Part shown: piece by piece, positions 10,546-20,706 of the stretch
How the letters are laid out: every line of letters begins with the position of its first letter
Position numbering within the stretch: position 1 is the stretch's first letter
From: Leidyana gryllorum EB-2025a
Lineage: Eukaryota > Apicomplexa
Length of the DNA stretch: 64,000 nucleotides
Assembly: GCA_048772705.1 (NCBI GenBank)
Contig: JBLWGC010000047.1
Coordinates: 124,001-188,000, forward strand
Direction: 5' to 3'
Notes under the pieces: generated by a model
Told to the model about the DNA's origin: nothing
The model's input: the letters and a program-made list of their open reading frames with translations, nothing else
The model's database searches: none
Program-made: the position numbers and the translations under genes

Positions 10546-11772
10546 ATGTCCATGCTCGAGTTTGTGCGTCGGGCGTTTGGTGAGGGTGGCGCACAGTTGG
10601 AGATCTTAAGTAACCTTCTGGACTGCAAAGAGATTGGTGCTGACACCACCACCGAGGAAAAGTTCCACTTAGCTCTCGCCGAGGTGCTGCGTCTCCGGAC
10701 ACAGCTACAGAACCTCCAACAGCAAGTCAGCCATGTTATTCAGGACCGAGAGCGTATGAACCTTCTCATATGGACCGAGCTTAGCCGTCTCGGGTCCAAG
10801 ATAGAAGGCCACTCGGGCTACGAAACTCCCATGTAAGTGTATTTACCCGTCAACTTGTGCTACTCGACCACACAATGCTGCCTCCCCCGTCCCGCTGCCA
10901 CCACAACCCCCACTCATAATCAAACTACCCTCCATCAGACGCACGGCTTTGATGGAGGATGGCGCTACCAAAGGAGACCCTATATTAAGAGCCATTCTCG
11001 GCGCCTCTGGTCTGCCCACATCCTCCACCGATACACCGCGGGAGCATTCACCCATGGGTGGATTACAACAGGCTCAACCAGACAGTCTGGTCTCATCGTC
11101 CAGCAGCTTACCGCCTTTGCGGTCCGCCAAGCGCGTAAGCCCTCTACCCCTCCCTCGTGAAAACAAAGTCCACACCTGCCACAGCATCGGTCACAGCTGG
11201 AAGATGGTGGAGCTTCCCCACGTCACAGCGAAGAGGAATGGGATCCCAACAGTCGCGGAAGGTCATCCGATACCCCCTCGGAGCAAAAGTTCCTGATCGA
11301 CTCGTGGATGAGTAAACAACGTAATGCTTTCCTCAAAGCAGGTGGGGTCGGAGAACCGTGGACGCTCAACGGAGCCTGGCACTGCTATGTGTGCAATAGC
11401 GAGTCCAAAGATCCACCCGGCGACCACTTTTGTGTCGGCAAATACGATCCAACCCAGCGTGACGGCCTCAAGGTCTTTTGTCAGTATTGCCGCAAAGGCA
11501 CCGGGCGAATGCCTGATCTGCGTGTACACTTTAAGAAAATTGTATACTGCCGAGTTCTTCGAGAGGAACTCAAACGCACGATCATGGCCGCCCCCACGCC
11601 TCAGCAACAAAATGTGGTACCGCCTACATCTCCGTCGTCGTCAAGCTCCAGTCACAAGTCATTCGCCGGAAACAGCCCCAAGTCAGGCCCTCACATGTCC
11701 GAGGACGAAGAGGATCTATTGGGTGACCCCGCAATGCACCTTAAAACCGATGAAGAACCGCGAATTGACTAA
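10546..11772 (+). CDS. Unknown protein with coiled coil and Cys/His-rich C-terminal domain
   Basis: At least three exons. Exon 1 encodes an N-terminal helical region (LALAEVLRLRTQLQNLQQQV, likely coiled coil). It is spliced (GTAAGT..ATCAG) to a Ser-rich linker, then a folded domain with Cys and His spaced like a zinc site: WHCYVCNS, HFCVGKYDP, VFCQYCRKGTG, VHFKKIVYC. The C-terminus is Ser/Pro-rich and acidic (MSEDEEDLLGD). I do not recognise the domain as a named zinc finger; two CxxC pairs plus His and Cys would allow one or two zinc ions. Start is the ATG at 10546, 110 bp after the PP2C stop. Confidence 0.7.
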
Positions 11773-11883
11773 TTATCAACAATGACATTATCTCCCAAGA
11801 TCCTATATGGTCCGTAGCCGCTCTGGTGTCCTGGGAGACATAGAAAGAAACACACACATCGAGCACACACGCGTTTGTATGGT

Positions 11884-13384
11884 ATGCTGGCCCAATGTCT
11901 GATATGGTCTGCGTCAATTACTCTCGGAACTGCATGGTTATCCCCTTTCGTACGTACATCAGAGACCTCTCCCATCATTCGTGTCACACTGGAACCTCCT
12001 GAAACCCCCTATCCACAAGTTGCTGAACTTCGAACACAGCTCGAGAAGGATCGGCTGGCGTAAGGCTTTTCAAAACACTATCTATCAAGTGACTCTGCAG
12101 ACTGGAGGTCAAGTACTTCGAGACTCTCGAGAAAGCATTCGATAAGCAGCTCACAGCGAGCCGTACCCAGGTCCAGAAGGTCATCACTAATGCTCTCAAG
12201 GTCCTGGAGGACAAATCAACACTCGAGCTGGTGGCCAAAGGATCTCTTGCCAAAAAGCCTGCCAAGCCTCTGAGCTTCCTCCAAGTGTCTGGCCTGACCG
12301 ACACCATCAAGCAGAGGTTGTCGAACGTCAATGTCCCGTCTGTGAATGTGGAGCTCGTGGACCTGTGGCCTCCGGACCCGAAAATCGAAGCTAAGATGGT
12401 GAGTGAGCTCATGATGGACCGTGCCTCTCAACATCTGCCTGAACAGCGACAAATTGAACAGAAACGGAACAGCAAGGAGAAACAGGTACGTTTTGCATTC
12501 CCTGCCTTCACATACTGTTGATTCTAAAGATGTTCGACACAGCTACCAAAACCTTCCAGAACATCACGACGATCTTTGTCGAAGAAACCAAGAAGAACCT
12601 GCAGATCCAACTCAACGCTTTCATGGTGGATGCCAAAGCTGTTGGCAATGCGGTCTCCAAGCTAGGCACTTCAGCTAGATTCCAGCAGGTCCTCGCGGAC
12701 GTTGATGCCACCCCCATGGGCAATGTGAGACAATTTCGTCCCGACCTTGTCCAAAACATAGAACTGCATGGAGATTACTCCGCAGCTAGCTTAGAACCCA
12801 TGTTCCCAGTATGTCGACATCAGCAAATCGTATACTGCTTCACTTTCTCCACACTAGATCAGTCAAATGACCCAGATTATTTCCCCCTCTCCCACGGGAG
12901 ATCTCAACTGGGATGCCGATGGCCCCATTCTCATCAGGGACACCGACGATAACGAGGGAATCGGGGCGGACGCAGACCAGGCTGGCCCCGCTCCCCCGCT
13001 CTCTTTCCTACAAGTTGGTAACGTTGTGGATGGTCTTGGAGCCAATCAACTGAATGTTGCTGTGGGTGCCAGCGACAAAGGGTGAGTCCTGCGCTTCATA
13101 CGTCACCATCGAACCGGCCATGCCCATTGCAGTTACCCAACCGTAACCGATATCATCGACGAAATGCAGAAGAAGCGCGATGCCACAGAGCGACTTGAAC
13201 GAGCCAAATTCCTTCAAATGTACGAGCATCTGTGAGTCAATTGTAGCCCGCTTGTCCGTCACTCATCTTGGCTTTAAACAGGATGCGCGCTCAGATCGAG
13301 ATCCTGAAGGACCAACTGCACTACGAGATGGCCCGGGTTATCAGCTTATTGGGCAGCACGGCCAGCGCATTGAAGACTGCTTAG
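11884..13384 (+). CDS. Secreted coiled-coil protein with two SFLQV elements
   Basis: Several exons joined by short introns. The ATG at 11884 opens a probable signal peptide (MLAQCLIWSASITLGTAW). The mature protein is mostly helical, with charged heptad-like stretches (ELRTQLEKDRLALEVKYFET, MQKKRDATERLERAKFLQ, MRAQIEILKDQLHYEMARV). A Leu-Ser-Phe-Leu-Gln-Val element appears twice, as AKPLSFLQVSG and APPLSFLQVGN. Each copy is followed by a short region with Asn/Val alternation (NVNVPSVNVEL, NQLNVAVGA), suggesting an internal duplication. There are no catalytic motifs, and the family is not recognised. It ends 17 bp before the convergent DNA ligase stop. Confidence 0.72.
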
Positions 13385-13401
13385 CCGATTATCAGTGTAT
13401 T

Positions 13402-16400
13402 CTAAATCAGCAGCTCGTCTTCCTCCTCTTCCTCTTCTGCGGCTTGTGCTTCACCTCGCTCTTTCTTTTGAGCGAACTGCTTGTCATACATTTCCACGAT
13501 TTGACTGCTCTCAGTTGCCTGAGTTGGTTTCTTGTCCTCCCGGATCCGGAGGAATCGGGGAAACCTTAACCCGATACCCTGAGAGAAGAGTAGATCGAGA
13601 CAAGTGAAGCACCATCGGCTCATGTTACCTTCTCGCTGCTCCGAACACACCATCCCGCTGTGTGAACCGGAGAGATAGACAGATCGGCTGCTTTGCACTC
13701 CCACACTTGCGAGGCATCCAACCAAACTTCAGGATACATGCGGTCTGACACGTGATAGTCCTCGCGCTTATGCTCCAAAGTCCGTTCCTTGAAATAGGCA
13801 AAGTGGGTCGCCAAGTCGTCGTCAGTGAATCCAGTGGCCACTTTGCACACAGTGCGGAAGACCTCGTCGTCTGGATCGTATACAGCTGAGTCAGCGGCAG
13901 GTATATGAGGGGAAGGAGTGACTGCTGATGGCTCACCAAGGAGATAAGTACCATAAGCTCCACTCCGACGACCACGGCCCCAAAAGGCACCGATTGGTAC
14001 CAAATCGACTGAGTCCCCTAAGTCCTATGATAAAAGACAGAAGAATCATCTCACAAATCCGGAAATTGGCAGCGCTCACATCCAGATAGTCTTTCTTGAG
14101 CTTCAACCAGTTCACTGATCTCTTTGAAGGCTCATAAAAGGACTTTTCCCCTTCAAGAACTTTGACCATCAGCCCTTCGGTACGATCTGACACAAGCCAA
14201 GATTGAATAATGCATTCTACTGGGTGCTGACTCACTGTCAATGGCGTCCTGAAGTAGCGCTTCGAGCTCTGTTGTGTCTTTGACAGTTCCCCCTCGAGCA
14301 AAGTGAAGTTTTTCCGGTACTTCATGTACAGCGACACGAAGTTGATCCCGGCGGTGGGCAAGAGACGTGCTCACCAGACACTCTCCATTACACCGGAGGC
14401 AGTCGAAAACGAAGAGGCAGACATGTAGATCGAGTGTCTGAGTGACGAGTGATGGACGTGTGGGTTTTGAGCGTACCTTAACGTCGACGTCTTTGCGTTT
14501 GCGTCCACTTAGTGTCTGGAAGGGCAGGATCTCTTTAGTTTCACGATTGAAAGCAACAACTTCGGCATCAATGATGAAATCTGTGCACTCTGGATTGATG
14601 GCTTCCACGGCGACTTCTTTGACATCCGGATACTTGACATCCAATACTTCCATATTTCGAGAGAAGAGACTGAAGAACGTTTGTTGTGAGATAACGATGG
14701 GACGTTATAAGAACTCACTGCACAGATCCATCCTCGAGTTTGTGTATCTGTATCCTTTCTCCGTCGTATTTGAACTCAGCAAGGAACTTTTGGCCGCTCA
14801 TAGCATCGAGTACATCAGTGAGGCCTTTAGTAGGTTTGGCAAGCATCGGGGAGACGGGAATGCCCGGACATATGGTACAGTCTTTGCGAAGGGACTCTGG
14901 GTCAGCGCCACATAAGAGGTGGTACACCACGTAAGCGAGATTTGGCACTTGAGAGAATGCAGTTCGCACCGCAAGTTCCATATCGACTAGGAGGTCGAGG
15001 AGGGGTTTCTTTGAGTGGAAATGGTAGTTGGGCGGGAGTTAGTGATCATAGCTTACTCCAGACACCTTGTCAGCCCCGTGGCGAGCGTCAGCGATGGTTT
15101 TGGTGTCCTTGAAGAAGTCCAGAAAATCATTAGAGACTTCAGAAGCGAGGAGAGACGATTTGATGGCGGCGGGAGGGGTTCGGACTTGCGACTTATCAAC
15201 TGGCGTGAGAACAAAGGCAGTGGCTAGAGCAATGAGCACTGCAGCAGATTTGACTCCAATCCGAAGATTCTTTTCGAGGAATCTGACGATGTATTTGGGT
15301 TCCTGTTGCACAGCGGCAACGAGGAGCTTCTTGATCTAATGGATGAAGTTGGATGGGGAGATGGAGGGCGAGGTTACTGACTTACTCGATCGCGTTTCCG
15401 AACCTGAGCATTGTTGCCTTTGGCCTCTGCAATGGCCCGAAGGTCGTTGAAGGTGCCTCGGAGCGTTAGTCTGGCGGGCTGGATGAGAGTTTTGGTTGCC
15501 AGTTTGGAGGCCTGGGCAATACTGCCGAGGTCACCAGTGTTCTGCAGCTCTGAGGGGATTGGTGTTTGGTTGGGAGCAGTTTTGCGGCCAACACTCACCG
15601 GTCCGCACACTGCTCTCCTTGCGACCGTAGGTCTCTGAGATTGTTTTGATGAGGAGCGCCTCGCCAATGCCGATCTCAATACCAAAGTACTCCGGAGCCA
15701 ATCTGAGGGCGGGTAGCGTGAAGGAGGTGGCGGGCGAGTGCTCTCACTTGTGTATGCTGAGGAAGACAGCGTAGATGAGCTCGTGAGGGCAGTGATAGAG
15801 TACGAGTCGGTAGAAGTTGGTTAGGAATAGGATGGCTTTCTTCTTTGAGCCCGCTCCAGAGTGTTTAACGTCTTCAATCTTTTGCCATATCTCCGTGAGT
15901 GGCTGGAAACTGAGGGTTGGGGGGGGTCGAGTGAGTAATTGAGGTGTCGCTCACAGCATCATATCGGTCTTATATATGCGTTCTTTGCCTTTGGTGGTGT
16001 AGAATGCCCATTTGTCTGGCGGCATCAGCGCGGGATTGAAGTGATCACTTTCTATATCACTGGACCCCGGCCCTGTGAGAGGCTTGACCAGTTCCTTTTC
16101 CACATCTGAGAGGATTGGAGTGGGAGGCGGGATGAGGTCGAGGCTTACCCAAAGCTTCTTTTCCGGTGACAGAGTTGTCTTCGGCAATAGTGTCATCAGC
16201 GGCCTTTGTGGGAGCGACAGTGCTGTCTATTTCGACGTTGGGTGAGTCATCGGGTGGTGCCTCGATGGTGGTGTCGGGCTTTTCTTGTTTGACATTTGGT
16301 TCGAGCTTCGGCTCGGACTTGGATGCGAATAGTTTAGTCTGATTCTTGGGGCTCGGATCGGCAGTGTTGGAGGTGCTGGGTTCTGGGTGGGGTGAATTTG

Positions 16401-16562
16401 CGGTCAGAGTAACGTACTGGAGCCGAATAGAGTGGTTTGCAGTCTTTGTTTCTTGGCTGGGGGTTGCTGCTGTTTAGGAGCAGTGTGTGGGTCCATCATG
16501 GTATTCTCCTGATCGCTGTCGTCGTCTTGGATGATACGCTTCTTCTTTGTTGCTGGAGGCAT
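13402..16562 (-). CDS. LIG1: DNA ligase I (ATP-dependent)
   Basis: The replicative ligase that seals Okazaki fragments. Many short introns split it. The ATG at 16562 opens [17 protein letters not shown], a nuclear-localisation-like N-terminus, followed by two related motifs QTTLFGSK and QTKLFASK that could contact PCNA. The DNA-binding domain precedes the nucleotidyltransferase motifs: I ([16 protein letters not shown], Lys is the adenylated residue), III ([15 protein letters not shown]), IV (TEGLMVKVL), V ([13 protein letters not shown]) and VI ([18 protein letters not shown]). An [15 protein letters not shown] tail is followed by an acidic end ([11 protein letters not shown]). All ligase motifs are present, and the length (~880 residues) is normal for the family. 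Confidence 0.95.
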
Positions 16563-16580
16563 TGGTGTGTTTGAAATGTT

Positions 16581-17678
16581 TCATTTTTGTTGTACGAGTT
16601 GGGTGTATACATTGAGGGAAGCGTGGCGCACAGCTAAGCCCGCCTCTAAGACTGCTGGTGAGGGTCCCCTATCGGTGTACTGGTGTACAAGGAGATCCCT
16701 GCTACGATAGGTCCCAAAGAGGTACTCAGTTAGACATTTGACTCGCACTGGAATAAAGGATTTGACAGCCTTGTTGCGGATTTGGCGGCAGTTACAGTCA
16801 ATGGCGGTGTGTTGCCAGCCTATGTGATCAGTTTCAAAGTGCTGCTGCCCCCAACGGCTGCGGTCAAGAAACTCGACAACTTGAAAGGGGAAGAGTCGAG
16901 CGTCCACACTCGTCAGAATCGACACAATGTGGCGTTCCTGATCCCACGTAGTCATCAAATGCTCTGGCGGGTTCCAGTATGCCGCCTCGATACACGTCTG
17001 TATCAGAAGGACTTCGTTCAGCTGCAGCACGCGGGATTGTGGCCGGCCCAAGTTTGCAATGCTCCCTTACCTCTTTGGCGACCCGGTCGGGGAGGAGTCT
17101 GAGCATATAGACAAACTTAATCTCTCTATCGTCTCTTCGACGGCCGAATATGTGGACTCCGGCTCCCCAAACGGGTACAAAGGTCTTCTCGACCCGGTTT
17201 GAGTGTCGATGACAGATACTGAATCCAACGGTCTTTATCCACCCGTCAGAGTCTTCGATCACTGAGGCCACAAGATCTCTGGTCCTCGCCTCCACATTGG
17301 GTTCCAATTCGTCCCCGTCAGCCGAAGGCTCCAATGACAATTTGTTTCGATAGGGACAATCTATAGTGGGATCATTGTATTTGGTGTAGACGAACGAGCG
17401 GTTCTGTAATATGAGTTGAGTAGTCTGCTCGATCAGATGGTGTTGGTTCTCCACCTCCCACAACAGAGTGTCCTGATAGTCTCGATTAAAGTACCTAAAC
17501 AGTGAGTGAGTGGGAGTCGAGGTCGAAGTCGAAGACGAAGACGAAGAATGTACCTGACATGAAGTGCGGCGTTTTGGAGATACTCGTGCAGTTTCGCGTT
17601 CAGCTCTGCCAGGGGAGATGGAATATTGACCAAATTGATGGGCTCAGGAACAGAGGATATGATGGTGGGCTTCGTCAT
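16581..17678 (-). CDS. Conserved-looking protein of unknown function
   Basis: About three exons. Exon 1 (from the ATG at 17678, MTKPTIISSVPEPIN) is spliced by GTACAT..TTTAG to YFNRDYQDTLLWEVENQHH, and a later intron joins DRVAKE to LNEVLLIQTCIEAAY. The protein of ~330 residues looks globular throughout (EDSDGWIKTVGFSICHRHSN, FVPVWGAGVHIFG, SILTSVDARLFPFQVVEFL) with no low-complexity segments, which suggests a real domain. No signal peptide, membrane segment or catalytic signature was recognised. It is 18 bp upstream of the ligase I start on the same strand, and its start codon is 14 bp from the divergent TFIP11 start. Confidence 0.7.
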
Positions 17679-17692
17679 GCTTTTTTGTGCTC

Positions 17693-20296
17693 ATGGATGA
17701 TGATGACCTTCTCTTGACCGGCGGCGGAGATACATCAGGCAGCGAAGATGGCCTCAATGACGACCTTTGGCACTCCCGCAGGCTCAAACGAAAACGGCTC
17801 GAGTACCAGGGATCCTCCTCAGAAGCCAGCGATTCCTCTTCTGCCAACTCTCTGTCAGACAACGAGAAGAAACGACCCGTATCACCCCCCGCCCGCCGCA
17901 AACCGGCTCGCCCCAAGAAGGAGAAGGCGCGCTTCTTCAAACGCAATGTCAATGTGGAGGCACCGGCTTTCGTCAAAGCTGCCCCCACCGTCACCGTCAC
18001 TGTCACTCCCGCCCCCGGTGCCGCCACCAACGCCGCACAAAGCCTCGTCGAGGGATTCAGCAGCGATAGCAGCAGCAGTGGAGACGACGACGACGCCAAT
18101 GACGCCGCGCCCCGTCTAACCGCCAAAGAAATCTTCGCCGCACAGGCAGCCGCCAGAGCCGCAAAGGATAAAGACGAATCCGCTCAGCAGCCACCCAACA
18201 AGACCGCGCAGAAAATGGAGAGACAGTATGGCCTCGGCTTCAAGATGATGGAAAAGATGGGCTACACCGGTGGAGGACTCGGAACCGAAGGACAGGGACG
18301 AGTCGCACCAGTCCAAGTCCATATCCGCGAGAACCGAAGAGGTCTCCAAGAAGGAGAGGAACGCCACGCCGGCCTGGGAGGCCTCATGAGCGGCAGTATC
18401 CTCTCCTCCAGTGCCCTCTCCGGCGACGGAGACGAGGAGAGCGACGACGAACTCGAAACTGGATCTAAAACTGCTCCAGAAGCTTCAGGGCTCGTCTCTG
18501 AAGCGCCCAACAGGCGTGCGGCTGCCAAAGGGAGCCAACCCCCCGCACCGAAACGTAACTTCTTCCGCAAATCTAACAACAGAGGCGATGCACCCACCAC
18601 CCATACCCAAGAACTCAAGAAACTACAACTCGATGCCATGCGCTTAGTCGACATGAGAGGGGCTGAGCCGGTCATCCACGAGGCTGGACATCTCGAAATT
18701 GGCCGTGTTTGGGGCGACGGAGCTCAACCAACCGCAAACCCCGAACCCACTTCCCCACCGCCGAACCCGTGGCTACAGAGAAATCATAATATCCCCAAAC
18801 AACCTGAAGATGCGGCTCAGCTTGCACGCTTGGAGACCGTCCAGGGCATCATTCAACGGTGTTTAGATAAGCTTCACCGTAAATCTGCATCGTTCAATGA
18901 ACGACAAGCCAAGTTGGTTCAAAAGTATTGTGCAGCCCCCAAACCGTCAGAAGAATCCACTCCATTAATCACTGATCACTCCTCAGGCCAATACTGGGAC
19001 GATGCCGAAGAGTCCTCTTACCAGTTTGGCCTCACCAAGCCAACCCCCCTTGCTCTGTCCACACCCTCCGGAAAGGACAATGCCGAGTCAGAGGATGCCG
19101 CCGCGCCTGACGAATTGACCTTCGATGAACTCACTCGCGAGTTCAAGAAGATCCGTAAAGATTATGACGATGAGCTCGAAATGCTAGAGTTAAAAAAGAC
19201 AGTTGGATCGTCTCTCCTCGAACCAGTTCTGCTAGAGGCCGCCAAAGCTTGGGATATATCTGCTCAGCCTGATGGTCCCGTGAAGAAACCCGATCTCTTG
19301 TTCTGGCGATCTCTGTTGCGAGATTCCTCGGGGGTGAGCGACGCTCAAAGCGTACTCTTCTTTCATGTCCATTTGCTTCTTGCAGACCGACAGACTGGGA
19401 CGTGTGCTAGTCACCGCAGTGGTTCAACCAGTCTTAGAGCCATGGTTCCGAGCTGAATGGAGACCACAAGAAGATCACGAAGCTGGCGTTGCCGTGTGTT
19501 TGAGATGGCTGAGACCTTGGACGTCGCGCGAAACAATGGAGGAACTGATCCGAGATGTGGTCATTCCTCGCTTGGAATACGCTTGCGATGAGTGGGATCC
19601 GGCCAGTAGCGCCGAGCCGCCGCACTTGTGGCTCCTTCCGTGGCTCGAGACATATCCCAAGGATCGAGGTAAGCGACAAAAACAGCTGTGGACACACGTG
19701 TGTGGTGTGTGCAGTATGGCAACGGGCCTGGAGTACTGTAGCCAAGAAGTGCATTTCTGCGCTTCACCATTGGGACCCAACGGATCGATCGGCTGCGGGC
19801 GTGCTGCTTACTTGGAAGGTCCCGTGGCAGGGATCACACTGGACTAAGGTCAAGTCGACTGTGCTAGATCAAGTCCGTGTTTGGTTAGGGCGAGTGAATG
19901 TAAGTGTTTCTGGGTCTATATCGGTTGGATCACTTGTGCTTCTCTACTCAGGACGAATTGACACCCGCAGTTCCCCAGATCATTGACCAGTTGTTCAAGG
20001 ATTGGGAGGGAGAATTGTCGGAGACTGTCTTGACAGAGGCGGTGCTGAGCTTTTATTGCCCTCGTGTGCTGTCGAGACTGAAGGGGAGAGAGACGCAGAG
20101 CGGGGAGGAGTTGGATGCAGAAACTGCACTTGCGGCATACAGCAAATGGAAAGAATTAAGCCGCACCACATTCACTGATCCACGACTCCGGTCTGAGTTT
20201 CTACAACCATTACTGCGTGCTCTGCGAGCCCCGCTGGAGTCTGCGAGGGCGGTAGCTGTACCACCCGGCGAAAAACCACCCCCAGAACCACAGTGA
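17693..20296 (+). CDS. TFIP11: TFIP11/Ntr1-type G-patch splicing factor
   Basis: In other eukaryotes this factor recruits and activates the DEAH helicase Prp43/DHX15 to take apart spent spliceosomes. The N-terminus is acidic and Ser-rich. The G-patch is clear (YGLGFKMMEKMGYTGGGLG then TEGQGRVAPVQVHIRENRRG), with the typical Gly spacing. Downstream a helical GCFC-like region has the family's W/P-rich repeats: VVQPVLEPWFRAEWRP, WLRPWTSRETMEELI, WDPASSAEPPHLWLLPWLE, VAKKCISALHHWDP and LLTWKVPWQGSHW. Introns remove 19334-19384 and two later pieces. The ATG at 17693 (MDDDDLLLTGGG) is the first in frame. An AATAAA lies just past the stop near 20304. Confidence 0.88.
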
Positions 20297-20706
20297 CACA
20301 ACAATAAATGTCCTCCTACTCACGCGCCACACCGTTATACGCACTCATTTAGCTATACTCAACATATATACACACACACACAATATCACAGACATTCTAC
20401 GGCCTTCTCGGGCGGTGACGGGTTCGAAACAGTCACAGAGGGCCGCTTGATTCATACGGCGAGCATTATTGATTACTAAAAGTGTTGTGTATTGATTTGC
20501 ACAGGGGTGTGTTGAGTGGAAGAGTTGAGGATCTGGAAAGATTGTAGCATAAAAGTTGCGTCGAGACGGGTGTCCCAAAAAGATGCGGGTCCAAAAATTC
20601 ACTTTAGGAGAGCCCAAGGTGGCGCAATGCCTGGTTTCAGGATTGAGAGAGAGTCTCCATTGCGTTTTACTATGGTTATGTGCTCAGTTCAACTAGCTGA
20701 AGCAGT
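20297..20706. other. Intergenic region between TFIP11 and the ankyrin-bromodomain gene
   Basis: About 410 bp without a supported gene. It holds an AATAAA near 20304, an alternating (AT/CA) tract near 20366-20390, and a possible trans-splice acceptor (CTGAAGCAG) directly before the ATG at 20707. One short ATG frame overlaps the downstream start in another frame and could act as an upstream ORF. Confidence 0.5.

Noticed and set aside
1584-16562. Functional cluster of DNA-damage genes (Pol eta, ligase I, and further right the Rad5/HLTF-like helicase)
   Set aside because: They are separated by many unrelated genes on both strands; chance linkage is the simpler reading.
20405-20450. GGGTTCGAAAC resembling the B box of a tRNA gene
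   Set aside because: No matching acceptor stem, D arm or anticodon arm can be folded around it.
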